Source of the DNA: Oehlia diaphana
Lineage: Eukaryota > Glomeromycota > Glomeromycetes > Glomerales > Glomeraceae
Direction of reading: 5' to 3'
Length of the DNA: 25,731 nucleotides
Assembly: GCA_003833135.1 (NCBI GenBank)
Contig: QZLH01001112.1
Location: 9,158 to 34,888 of the forward strand
How positions within the stretch are numbered: the first letter of the stretch is position 1; each line of letters starts with the position of its first letter. Positions 10,537-21,557 of the stretch are shown one piece after another. The position numbers and the translations under genes were made by a program. The notes under the pieces were generated by a model. The model saw only the letters and a list, made by a program, of their open reading frames with translations. It searched no databases and was not told the DNA's origin.

Positions 10537-11398
10537 ATGATTTGTCTTTATTGCTTATGTTTAAATATTGAAAGTCTTGGACTATTAAGCACTGCAAACA
10601 ATTTTCAATCACATAAAGTCCGTAAAGATTACGAAGATCTGATGACTTCACGCAATAAACGATTTTTGACAGTACTTTGGCGGATAATGAAGAACAGAAG
10701 AAGTGTCCAAGAAGGTCAGCATAGAATATAGTTTCGAATGTCTGCACAGTTAAAACTACTCAGAGTCTCTCCAGATCGACTCGAAATTAATATCACGCTA
10801 TGATCTAGAAAAGTTGAAAAAGAATACTTGTCATTATACCCTAATTGTATGTGGATGCTAAGCAAAGTGGAAGAGGTTATTTATAAATATGCGAGAAATT
10901 TACAGGGAAATCATTATTTCGCTGATAATGAATGGAAAGAAAAGAAGTTTTTAATACAGAAGTTGAAAGCTCTCCAAACTTGAACGTTCTCTTATAGAAT
11001 TAATGAAAATACACAATTGATGACATAACAAATTGGGACTTTACTTTATAAATTACGCATACTCGGTATTTTGATTTTGTGGTAAAAACAAGAAAATCCA
11101 TTTAATGATTTAAAATTAGAAGGGTAGTACGAGATGAATATTTGGGTCGTTTGATTGGTTCAGCTTTAGATAATCAGAAAATTGATCTAGTGTGTAGTTA
11201 CGCATCGGGAAAAACTATAAAAGGACAACAAATGATCGAAAGAAGAATGGACGTAAAGGAGTTGACTTTATGGGGATCATTTAGAATTTGGAAGGAAACA
11301 ACGGAACAAGGTACTTGAATGATTCTTTAAAATTAGAAGGATATGATACAACAGCTTATTATTTATTGCGTGTGATGAGAGAGATGATAATGGCTTGA
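10537..11398 (+). pseudogene. relic of an unrecognised protein-coding gene
   Basis: One plus-strand frame reads as protein from 10537 to about 10980 but is cut by in-frame stops at 10729 (TAG), near 10801 (TGA) and near 10981 (TGA). The segments between have ordinary protein composition, for example RVSPDRLEINITL, then YPNCMWMLSKVEEV and NHYFADNEWKEKKF. After a gap, another frame reads DEYLGRLIGSALDNQK and WGSFRIWKETTEQG (about 11132-11313), and a third reads LKLEGYDTTAYYLLRVM (about 11320-11385). A short motif, aaaattagaagg, occurs at both 11112 and 11322. This is what a decayed gene looks like, but I do not recognise the family. Missed introns could explain some of the breaks. Confidence 0.45.
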
Positions 11399-11399
11399 T

Positions 11400-12140
11400 A
11401 AAATCCTACTTATTTATAATAAATATTACTAGCTTAAGATATATAAAAATCGCTTTTTTTCCAAAAAGGAATTTTTTATGCCGATTTTTTAATTTTGGGC
11501 AGAATTAAATACGTCACGTGATTTGACAAATAAAAAAATAAAGTTTTATCAAATAAGTCAAAGAATAACATTTAAAATCAATTATTTTTTTTTATAATTA
11601 ATATTAGTTTTATATAAATTTATTATTTAATAACTGGGCATATCTGCAGGCCAGTATTGAATAGTTTTATATTTATATAAAATCAATATTTTAATAAAAC
11701 ACTGCTTCCTATAAGGGTAAATTTTAAAAAAATAATTTATTTAATAACTGAATATTTTCTTTATACTAGTAATAATTAGTGAAATGATTTTATCTTTTAA
11801 TGCTTTTAATGGATTGATTTCATTATCAAAAAGATGGCCAGATGGGTAATATAATCTGTTATAAGTTTTATATTATATAAAATTCTTCTTAATAAATACT
11901 TATTGGTTTAATTTAACTGATTTTGCTCTTTAAGATATTACTATATATCTTTGTCAGATTTTTTTTACAGTTGGTATACCATCTATTGATAAGAATCAAT
12001 AGGTAAAATAAGTTGAATAAAAAGCAAAATATTTATAATTGAGAATTGACAACTATTATTTGATGTATTTACATAACTCAAATTTATACAATTATAGTTA
12101 AAAGTTAATAATAACTAATTTTAAACTTAAACATCACTAC
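11400..12140. other. AT-rich intergenic DNA with minor repeats
   Basis: Mostly A/T. A 15-bp direct repeat, tttatttaataactg, occurs near 11622 (with one change) and near 11737. A short open stretch near 11785-11848 (SFNAFNGLISLSKRWPDG) could be another gene scrap. Confidence 0.35.
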
Positions 12141-12143
12141 TAG

Positions 12144-12800
12144 ATGGAGATTGAAGATTTGGATGTAATTTAATTTCATTCCTTCTTTATATATAGGTTT
12201 CATTGATAAAAAAAATTATTGAGATATTCACGTCAGGAAGTTAAAGAGAGAACGCAACAAGATCCGATGAATATAGACGTAGATAATAAGTATGTAACCG
12301 CGGCCCAATTCTGGGAAACTGTTAGCGTGGCCTTCAAGAGGTACATGACATCTATATTATATGTTTGGAGCCTATAAGTATGGTTCTAATCCTGACCAAA
12401 ATATTTCACAATCACAATCCATCAACCTTTAACTAGAAATTTCGCGTAGAAAAACAGCTTATACCTAAAAAATTGATTAATAAAAAGAAAAAGATAAGAA
12501 AAGTATTTCTTTACCTACAAAAGAAAAAAAGAAATTCTAAGGATAGCAGACACGCTATAAGGTTTGTTCATCTATGTACTTGTAACATTTGTACATTTTC
12601 TTTTTTACTTATGTACCAACCAATTTCCAAATACAATGTTTAATAAAAACGTTAAGTGAAATTGGTAATACAGAGTGATGATGACTCCCTCCATTACTTT
12701 CGGAAAAGGATATGAATGATTTGACAAAGGAGAAATTTATCCAATTTGAATACCAGCGATCCATTCAAGTTTGTCAATAAATTCATTGATTAAATATTGA
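12144..12800 (+). pseudogene. scattered coding relics, unrecognised
   Basis: From about 12210 a stop-free stretch of about 55 codons reads LLRYSRQEVKERTQQDP and then NKYVTAAQFWETVSVAFKR, with normal amino-acid balance. It lacks an in-frame ATG at its start. A possible first exon (MEIEDLD, 12144) ends at gtaatt, and a tatatag acceptor lies before 12198, but the phase does not fit unless the following A-run has changed length. A second patch at 12686-12780 can be read as LSEKDMNDLTKEKFIQFEY or, in another frame, NLSNLNTSDPFKFVNKFID. I read the interval as remains of one or more genes. Confidence 0.35.
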
Positions 12801-14274
12801 AACGTACCATTTGAGTCACGGTCGTGTTATGTCAAGCTGTTAATTAAGTAAGAAGAATCTTTATTAGAACAAAAAAAACTTGGGAAATGAAAACTTAACC
12901 AAAAAGATGTCCAATAATAAAATACCATATCTAAAACTCCAAAACTTCGAAAACTTCTAAATATTTAAAAAGAAGAACCAATCACCCAATCCACTTTTAG
13001 CATTTTTATTAACATAATTCCTGGTCTTGGAATAACTTTTCCAAAAAATCTTTACTACTTATAAAACCATTATATGTTAAATTTATATTAATACTCAAAT
13101 TCGGTAATACGAATAATAAATTTCTTTACCTTTAACATATTCCGATCAGCAATAATAGGACTAGACTTTTCTCATTTGTCATTTCATCTCTGACATCTTT
13201 TCAAGGTGACTTATAATATAGAATTATATTTAAATCCAATTTATTTTAAAGTGATAAAAGTGTATCGTGTAAAATTTTTTGCAGAAGTATCACATATCTA
13301 ATTTTTCTGCAGTTCCGCCCAAAATTTTGCGATGATTAACCTAAAAAATAAAATAATGCTTCAGAATAAGGGTCTTTGTTTCGTTTGAAAAAATGAAAAT
13401 AAATGTATAATTTACATTTATAATAAATTTAGATACACGTTTTCCACCCATTCACTGTCAAACCGTTTGATCATATACTTTTCCTTCAATAATTTTCTAA
13501 CAGCATCAATGATAGCTTTCATCCAATATTCAGTTAATTCAATATATAGATCACATTTAATTTCAAGCGAAGAAATGAAAATGTTGTAGTATAAGTAAAA
13601 TGAACAGCGTAATCTAACTTGATATTTTTTCTCCATACTATTTAATACATTAGTTACTGAATGAATTGTTGAACGTGAAATATTTGACGTGAGAATCGAT
13701 AAGACTATTTATTAATGACATTCGTTGAGGTTTATCACGCGTCGCTTTAAGGGGAATTTAGGAAAGGATATAATTACAAGAATGGAGCTTAATACGACTG
13801 AAAACTTTACTTAGCAGAAGAAAGCAAGGCGAATTATCGCTCATATTTGGCTATTTATTGATTTTCTTCACTATGCCTTCATTTTTTAAAATTTATGAGG
13901 CTGTTCCTATAATTTATTACTCTCACTCTAAATTATCTTTAAAATCGTTTTTTTTTTAAATGATAAACAGATACAAGATAATGCGTGAAAGCAAAATTCA
14001 AAGCCCTGAAAAAATATCCGATTTTGATGCGCAACAATCAATTTTTCAATGCAATGATGAAAAGCCTCATAATTTTATATTTAAACTGAGGTCAATCATA
14101 TCCATAATAGGGTATATAGCAAAGAAATTTGAAGCCATAATATCTTTCACATGACTCTCCTAGTAAATAAAACGCAATTTTTTTTTTGATGAATTGAATA
14201 AATATGCTAAGCCAAAAATAATTCTTTCAAACCCTTTTTTCTTAAAAATTGTTTACATTGATCGTCATTAAAAA
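12801..14274. other. intergenic region with one weak ORF
   Basis: A minus-strand ORF at 13636-13418 (72 codons, ending EWVENVYLNLL) has plausible composition but no family likeness, no intron partner and no support. The plus-strand 64-codon ORF at 13960-14154 likewise lacks support. The last 100 bp before 14275 should hold the NRAMP promoter. Confidence 0.35.
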
Positions 14275-15785
14275 ATGAATGATAAAAATGATAAAAATGA
14301 TAGAAAAGAGACAAGATCATTAAATTTATTAAAGAATATTAAAAAAATTTTTAGCTTCGTTGGTCCAGGATATGGTAACTATTTAATAAAATAACAGATT
14401 TTATTTATTTTTTAACATAAATTAATTTTTTTTCAATACTTTCAGTTATTGCAGTTGGATATCTTGATCCAGGAAATTGGGCAACAGATTTATCAGCAGG
14501 ATCACAATTTGAATATAAATTATTATTCGTATTATTTTTTTCGAATATAATGACAATTATGTTACAATTATTATCAATTAAATTGGGATTAGTAGCAGGA
14601 TTAGATTTAGCACAAGCATGTAAAGCATTTTGGCCAAAATATATAAATTATATACTTTACGTATTATGTGAATTAGCAATAATATCATATGATTTATCTG
14701 ATGTAATCGGAAGTGCGATGGGATTAAAATTATTATTTTCTATACCATTACCATGGGGAGTAGCAATAACAACGATAAATGTAATGATTTTATTACTTTT
14801 TTATCGTAGAGAGGATATGAGAGGAGCAAGAATATTAGAATCAATGGTAATGATATTAATTGGAGTGGTAGGAATTTGTTTTATAATAGGATTGATTTAT
14901 TCAAAACCTGATGGGAAAGAAGTTTTAAAAGGATTTTTACCAAATATAGAAATTTTTACCAATTCATCAGAATTATATATTACTATTGGTATAATTGGAG
15001 CAACGATTATGCCACAAAACTTATATTTACATTCACATTTAGTAAAAGCAAGAAAAAATAGAGAACATTCAAAAGATAAGGAAAAGGATAAAGTAAAATT
15101 GATTAAAAATTTGATTAAATTATCGGTAATAGATTTAATTATAGCATTAATAATAGCATTATTTATTAATGCATCGATATTAATAGTATCAGCAGCTTAT
15201 AATAATTATAAAGTAGTAGCAAATTTCTCTGATACATATGAATTATTAAAAAGTTTTTTAGGAAAAGTGGCAGCGACAATATTTGCTTTAGCATTATTAT
15301 TATCAGGACAAAGTTCAACAATGACCACTACAGTAGCAGGACAAATTATTATGGAAGGATTTATTGGAATAGGATTAACACCATGGATAAGAAGTTTAAT
15401 GACTCGTAGTTTTGCTATTTTACCAGCAATGATAATCGCCATAATTAAAGGAGAAAATGGATTAAATCAACTTTTAATAGCGACTCAAGTTATTTTAAGT
15501 ATTTATTTACCTTTTGCTATTATACCTTTAACATATTTTACAAGTATAAAAAAAGTGATGAGAATTGATATTACAGATGAAGCAATTAATGGAGAAGGAG
15601 AAGGAGAAGGAGAAGGAGGAGAAAAAGGTGGAAAAGAAGTAGATTTTGATGAAAAATATTTTTATGATTTTTCTAATTCAATTTATTTAATAATTATATC
15701 ATGTATAATTTGTATTATACTTTTAATTTTAAATATATATTTGATTTATTATATTATAATTGATTATGGAAATGTAAGTAAATAA
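14275..15785 (+). CDS. NRAMP-family divalent metal transporter
   Basis: NRAMP proteins (yeast Smf1-3, bacterial MntH) import Mn, Fe and other divalent metals with protons, at the plasma membrane, vacuole or endosome. Two exons, 14275-14374 and 14446-15785, are joined by a 71-nt GT..AG intron that splits a Val codon, giving 479 aa, a usual family length. FVGPG opens TM1, followed by the metal-site DPGN at 41-44. About eleven hydrophobic segments follow, with LSGQSSTMTTT in TM8 and the late helix pair near the C-terminus. TM6 has IMPQN at 221-225 where the family nearly always has MPH, so His is replaced by Gln224. A GEGEGEGEGG run (15591-15620) lies in a late loop, coded by a gga-gaa microsatellite. 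The N-terminus carries an NDK repeat. Which metal it moves cannot be told. Confidence 0.94.
15591..15625 (+). repeat. GGA-GAA coding microsatellite in NRAMP loop
   Basis: Four ggagaa units followed by ggaggagaaaaa encode alternating Gly-Glu in the loop before the last membrane segments. The length probably varies between strains because it is a 6-bp tandem repeat. Confidence 0.8.
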
Positions 15786-15829
15786 AAAAAAAAAAAATAG
15801 AAATTTTTAATAAAATATAAAATACGTTT

Positions 15830-17542
15830 TTAATATAAGGTAAAAGTTCTAAAATTCCTAATAACGGGAATAATTTTTTTTGCTTTTTTATATACTTTAC
15901 GACTAAATTTTATATCATTACCATCAAAATTAAAAGTATTTAAACTTTTATATCTTTCAGCATAATTAATTATAGCTTCCAAATATTTATCATCCATTCC
16001 ATCAATATGTAATACTAAAACTTTTAATCTAGAAGAACAATTTTCAAATAAAATTTTTAACATTGTAGGAGTTAAATGAAAAGTTATATCTAAATAATAT
16101 AAAGATTTTGGTATAGATTTTGCTATACGAACTATTAATTCAAAAGTTAAAGAAATTTTTCTATATTCAAATAAATATAAATATTCAATATTACTTAAAA
16201 TTGATAATATAGGTAAAAAATGATCTAAAGTTAAATTATCAATAGTTAAATATAAATTTGAAATTTTTGAACAATATAAATTAATTATATCAAGTAATTC
16301 AGTTGTAACATTTTGAAATTTTAATTCTTTTAAATTTCTATTTGCCATTTTAATAATAATTCCTCTAACTAAAGTTAAAAAATGAGGATCATCACCATGA
16401 TCATAACAAATTAATCTTTTTATAAAAATTTGTTGTTTTGATGAAGTTAAATTAGCAAAATCTTCCCTGTTTAATTCTCTCTCATCTTGATCTTGTTCTC
16501 TAATAGTCCAAAATTCCAAAGTTTCTAAATTTTTACATTTTGTTAATACAGGTAATAATAAATGATATTGTGTAAATCTAGTTAAACTTAAATATGTTAA
16601 AGAATTTGATTGACTTTCTAATGCATCATAAAATAAATCTGAACAACAATTACTCCAAGTATTCCAAAATTCACAAATTTTAAGATATTTTAAATTATAT
16701 TGATATTTAATTAAATCTAATATTGGTTTACAATATCTTAATTGTATTTGTTTTTTCTTTCCAATTTCAAGTAATATTGAAATATTTTGTAAATTACGAT
16801 TAAATAATGATAATTTACTTGCAAGTTGAGAAAATCTTTCTGCTCTAGAAACCCAATTTTCATGAAATATTGTATCTTTTAATTCTAATGTTTCGAGTTT
16901 TGAAAATATTTGAAAAATTTCATTATTTGAATATAAATTTAATATATTAATTAATCCTGTACTATCATGATCATATTTAAGATGTCTCAAATTTTTTGAA
17001 TGTGTTAATAAATATGGTCCTATTAATTGATTACATAATTCTGTCTTATATTTTAATTCTGCTGGACTTAATTTATCCATTAAATTTTTAGAATTTTGAT
17101 GTAATCCTGTTTTTCCTACCCATTGACTTAATGCTATTTGAAAATTTAAACAATCAAATCCTTTTAAATATTTTGGATAATCAAATAATGGTTTTTTCTT
17201 TGGATCTGATAATTTTATTCCTTTATTTGCTAATAACTGTTTCTTTTCAATTGGAAGACATGAAATATATGTCCAAAAGATATTAATATTATTCCCATAC
17301 ATTGGATTTTCAAAAGGTCGCGACCAAAGTATTGGTATTGCCAATTCACTCCATGAACGATTGATTAATATACATGAGAAAAGTGTTGTTTTATCATCTT
17401 TTAAATATTTAAATATTTCTTCCAAACAATAATTTGTTAATTTTGTTGCAAATTTATTTGTCGTTCTAATGTTATTAGATTTCTTTTTGAAATTGTAATA
17501 ATTATATATATTAATATTATGTAAATTATGTGTTTCCATCAT
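15830..17542 (-). CDS. F-box protein with leucine-rich-repeat-like C-terminus
   Basis: A single-exon 570-aa protein. Residues about 33-75 form the F-box (LTNYCLEEIFKYLKDD, then LFSCILINRSWSELAIPILW), which binds Skp1 in SCF ubiquitin ligases. The rest has repeated leucine-rich strands and helices such as NLKELKFQNV, ISNLYLTID and NIEYLYLFEY, typical of substrate-binding LRR domains, though degenerate. Such proteins are numerous in Glomeromycotina. The first of two adjacent ATG codons is taken as the start. It converges on the NRAMP gene with only 44 bp between the stop codons, so the 3' UTRs probably overlap. Codon use is very AT-rich, like its neighbour. No lesion is seen. The substrate is unknown. 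Confidence 0.9.
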   Translation of the reverse strand: MMETHNLHNINIYNYYNFKKKSNNIRTTNKFATKLTNYCLEEIFKYLKDDKTTLFSCILINRSWSELAIPILWSRPFENPMYGNNINIFWTYISCLPIEKKQLLANKGIKLSDPKKKPLFDYPKYLKGFDCLNFQIALSQWVGKTGLHQNSKNLMDKLSPAELKYKTELCNQLIGPYLLTHSKNLRHLKYDHDSTGLINILNLYSNNEIFQIFSKLETLELKDTIFHENWVSRAERFSQLASKLSLFNRNLQNISILLEIGKKKQIQLRYCKPILDLIKYQYNLKYLKICEFWNTWSNCCSDLFYDALESQSNSLTYLSLTRFTQYHLLLPVLTKCKNLETLEFWTIREQDQDERELNREDFANLTSSKQQIFIKRLICYDHGDDPHFLTLVRGIIIKMANRNLKELKFQNVTTELLDIINLYCSKISNLYLTIDNLTLDHFLPILSILSNIEYLYLFEYRKISLTFELIVRIAKSIPKSLYYLDITFHLTPTMLKILFENCSSRLKVLVLHIDGMDDKYLEAIINYAERYKSLNTFNFDGNDIKFSRKVYKKAKKIIPVIRNFRTFTLY

Positions 17543-17560
17543 TGAATGATATTTATAATA

Positions 17561-17628
17561 AAAGTTTATACAAAGTAAGTTTATATAAAGTTTATACAGA
17601 GTTTATATAAAGTTTATATAAAGTTTTA
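17561..17628. repeat. short tandem repeat upstream of the F-box gene
   Basis: Five to six copies of a 10-13 bp unit related to aaagtttatata lie directly before the F-box start codon (18 bp upstream), so in its 5' UTR or core promoter. The unit contains a TATA-like core in several copies. Confidence 0.7.
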
Positions 17629-18477
17629 AAGGTTAAAATTTTTTTAAGCGGGGGGTTTTTTTTTTTTTTTTCTTATTCCCCAACGGAATTTCTATTATTC
17701 ATTTATATTTATGTGTCCGACGTGTTTCAAACCAGATTTAGTGAATTATCCGATGTAACGTCTAACTAAGATTACATCACAAGATATCAAAGATATCATT
17801 AAACACGTGTTAAAGTTTGTGTTTCATGCTTCTTCCGCAGCTAAATCATGATACATACATTCTTTTTTTTCAAACTTTTCTATTTATGAATCTAATATTT
17901 ATTAAATTGGTTATGATTTGACGATCATCAAGATCTACTTTTAAGATGTTCCCGAATATTAACGCTATAAAGTAATTTGTATGTGGGAATTTTTTTTGTG
18001 ATTCTAAAAAAAAAAAAATTTACTGATTTACAATTCTGTATAAAGATATTCTTTAAATAACCAAATAAAGCATAAATTAAAAATAAGTTATACTATGCCG
18101 TCACAAATTAAAAATGGTCTGCAAATTTAAATTTTTTTTTTTTTTCATGTAACTTGGTGGCGTTACATCATCTTCGGAAAATTTTTTTACCGAATTATTA
18201 GAATTTATTAGTGTAATTGTCTGGGAATTAAGAATTGAAGAGATTGATTGTATATAGGTGTAACAGTAAATCAGAGAATTTTAATTCAAAAAAGGTTTCT
18301 TTTCATAGAATAAATATTTATCGGTTTATTCGGTTAATTTCCGGCCAATTTCCGGCGCGTACTAAAAAATTTTGGTTAAACACGAAATAATAAAATTTGA
18401 ATTCAAAATTTCTTACAAAAATTCTTTTTTTTCGATTCCTTCTCTTTCCATGAATTCGTGAATTAAATTTAAATATT
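17629..18477. promoter_or_regulatory. intergenic region between divergent F-box gene and MFS relic
   Basis: Divergent spacer holding the upstream sequences of both genes. It has a G-run plus T-run (about 17648-17671), poly-A and poly-T runs, and a twice-repeated ttccggc motif (about 18340-18356) before the MFS start. No ORF is credible. Confidence 0.4.
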
Positions 18478-20866
18478 ATGTCACAAGAAATAAATAATCG
18501 CGATAATATGAAAGAAGGTGTTTCGAGTACGTCCGCTATAATTGAAGTTCCGGAAACTAAAACGACAACTATTTCTATAAGCAAGACCGAAAATTCTTTA
18601 ATCGTGATGATAATAATGTAAAAGATGAAAAATCAAAGGTGAATTCATCTTCGGATGATATTAATAATAGAGACGTTGAGGTGGCAAATATTAGAAATGA
18701 AAAATCATATCAAGGAGAATTAAACACGAATTCGCATTCTAAAGATCATTCAAGAGTTCCTTTTACGAAAGTAGATTAGCCTTGGTGTTTACTGGGTAAA
18801 TATTTTTTTAAATTAAAATCGTTATGTTATTATTAAAACTAGTTGTATTAAACTTTATAGGCTTATGTTTGGCATTTTCTTAGCTGCTTTGGATCAAACT
18901 ATAGTTGCCACTACATTACATGCAATTGCTGTTGAATTCTCGTCGCTTGATCAAATAGCATGGATCGGAACTGCATACTTGCTTACTGCGGTAAGATAAA
19001 AGAAATTCACGTGATTTACATTTTTTTAAATTTTTTGCCTTCCTTATTATAAAGACTGTATTTCAACCTACATATGGAAAGCTTGCGGCACCAAAACATG
19101 GTAATTAGATTAATTTTACGAAAAATTAACTTGTATTTATTAAAAAAAAATTAAATTCAACACAGGTTTGTCTAATCATCGCACGTGCAATTGGCTGGGG
19201 TTGGTGTGGAGGCATCATGGGGTAATTAATATAAAATATATACTGTAAATTTACTTTCATTCATGTCTTTTCATATTTTATTATCTTTGATTGTTAGATT
19301 GGTTTATATTATTATCTCGGATATTGTTTCATTACAAGATCGTGGAAAATATCAAGGAATGATTGGAGGCGTTTATGGTATTTCTTCGGTCATCGGACCC
19401 ATTGCTTGGAGGTGCATTTACTGAGTGAGGCAATTTTTTAATTTCTAAAGAATTTTTTTGTTAGTATCTGAGCATAAGCTTATACTTTTTTTTACATTTT
19501 AGCTATAACATGGAGGTAATTATTGCAGAAAACAAAAAAAGATCTACTTTCTAAAAATCTGATAACTTTTTTCTTTTGATAGATGGGCATTTTATATAAA
19601 TCTTCCATTCGGTGCTATAGCCGTTATTTGTGTAATTTTATTTCTTTATTTACCACGTATACCAGGATCATTTCTAGAAAAATTTAAAAGAATAGATTTT
19701 CTGTGAACATTTGTTCTAGTGAATGCGACAATAGCATTGTTATTGCCGTTGAACTGGGGAGGAAATAATTATTAAATGGGATTCACCTATTATCATTACT
19801 TTATTATGTATTGGATGTTTGGGATTTATTGTATTTGCGCTTGTAGAAAAATATGTTGCAGTTGAACCAATTGCTCCCGGTAAGTGAACGGATTATTATT
19901 ATTACCCATTACATATTAAGATTATTTTGATATGGTACAAATTTTTATTTTTTTTAAAAAAAAAAATTTAGGACGATTATTTAAGAATCGGATGGTAACA
20001 GCATGTTTGCAATGATGTATTTTATTCCTCTATTTTTTCAAATTGTAAAAGGTGCCACAGGTATGCATAATATTATTTTCATGATTTCTTTTTCTTTTTC
20101 TTATATTACCTCTCTTATTTATAAATTCTATTTATCATGTATATATAGCCACAAAAGCTGGATTAGATTTATTGCCATTTATTTTGGCAGTAGTTTTCGC
20201 AGTTATATTTACAGGGCAATTAATATCACGTACGTGGTATTTTTATTATAATCGGATCTGGATTGATGAGTACTTTTTCTGAAACTAGTAAAAAAGGAGA
20301 ATTGAGAATTGATTGGATGTCTATTGATTGCAGGTATTGGTATAGGTAAGTTTCTCGAAAGTTTAGCTGAAACACGGATTTAAAAATTTCTATTAACTTC
20401 AATAACATTATATAATGCAGGTTACTTTATTAGCTTCGCAGCACATTGTGGCTCGTGAAGATCTCGCTAGTGTTACCTCTTTAATGACTTTCTTTAGAAC
20501 GAGTAAGTTCATGTAAAATAGCAAAGTATACGAAGGAATTACTATTTATTTTTGCTTCTTTTTTTATTTTATAGTTGGAGCGGTATTTGGCGTAGCAATT
20601 CTTGGCACAGTATTCAATAATGAATTAGAAAACCATTTATCAGATGGTGCTAGTAGTTTTAGTCTAAGTGGGTTTGGAGGAGGAGAAAGAGGAGGATAGG
20701 GAATGTACCTGATTCCATTAAACCACTTATTTTAAATGCTTTTATATCATCATTTAGTCTTTCATTTAAAGTAGTAACTGTGATGGGTGCATTAACCCTT
20801 ATTTCTGCATTATTTATGGAGAATACCAAACCAGCCAGAAAAATTGTAGAAAAAGAATCAAAATAA
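18478..20866 (+). pseudogene. decayed DHA2-type MFS multidrug transporter
   Basis: Intact members export drugs or other small molecules by proton antiport. Translation in pieces gives all main parts in order: FGIFLAALDQTIVATTL (TM1), WIGTAYLLT, TVFQPTYGKLA, LIIARAI, ISDIVSLQDRGKYQG, WAFYINLPFGA, LLPLNWGG, MMYFIPLFFQIVKGAT, AGLDLLPFILAV, HIVAREDLASVTSL and GAVFGVAILGTVFNNE, with typical short introns between. The reading is broken many times: 1-nt shifts near 18598, 18777, 19400, 19770, 20001 and 20233, a TGA at 19704-19706, and a TAG at 20697-20699 with a shift. The segment after TYGKLA jumps to AAPKH, so about 28 residues including the conserved DxxGRK of MFS motif A are missing. The gene cannot make a full transporter. 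Decay looks recent, since most residues are still recognisable. Confidence 0.9.
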
Positions 20867-21557
20867 TGAACTTGTATAGTTGTAATTTTTCATGTAAGAA
20901 ATGCGATTCCTTGACAGATTGTACCTGATAAAATTTGAGTTAATATATTTACAGTTTTTTGAGAAGCTTTATTTTTTTTTCTGAACTATAATAGTAATAG
21001 TTCCGAAGCTTTTTAAAATTTAATTGTTTTTTTTAAAATCTTTTAAAATGAAAAAAAAACAAAGCGAAAGAAAAATAAGATTCAACAATAAAATATACTA
21101 TATTATACTCACGATATACTATAAATCATTTTGTATGATAAAAATTATGAACTTATAGTTATTACAAATAATAAAACTTTTTAATTTTTTTTGATAATTT
21201 GGCCTGTCTTATTATTGAATATAACATTGAAAAGGAGGGAAATAAGGGTAGAGTAACAGAAAGGGGCCGCCGTTCTCGCCGCAGAATATAATATTTCACA
21301 TTACGTGATTTTCCATCAATTTATTCATATTACATAATAAAAAATTCAGTTTCGCTTAAGCTATATTTTTTGATTAATTTTCTTTAACAATTTTTGCTAC
21401 ACAATAAAATGAATATAAATGGCGGATAATAAGTAATATTTTTTTTAGCAATAAAATTTTGTTTTATTTGATTCTTCTCGTAAAATATCTTCCATACTCG
21501 AACCTATTTGTATACCTGTTGTTTTACCATTTTTTCTACGATCTATAAACTATAAAG
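20867..21557. other. intergenic region, no gene seen
   Basis: AT-rich sequence with stops in all frames. A short GC-richer patch (gggccgccgttctcgccgc, near 21264) stands out but has no recognised role. Confidence 0.45.

Noticed and set aside
13135..13200. Short likeness to the chromatin-like gene (aataatagga-tag shared with about 4945)
   Set aside because: Only about 15 bp match in AT-rich DNA and the alignment does not extend, so it is probably chance.
15206..15442. Minus-strand ORF of 78 codons
   Set aside because: Antisense shadow of the NRAMP gene.
18318..18584. Minus-strand ORF of 88 codons
   Set aside because: Antisense to the first exon of the MFS relic; no independent support.
20003..20251. 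Plus-strand ORF of 82 codons taken as a separate gene
   Set aside because: Its first part (FIPLFFQIVKGAT) is one exon of the MFS relic, and the rest is intron and shifted frame.
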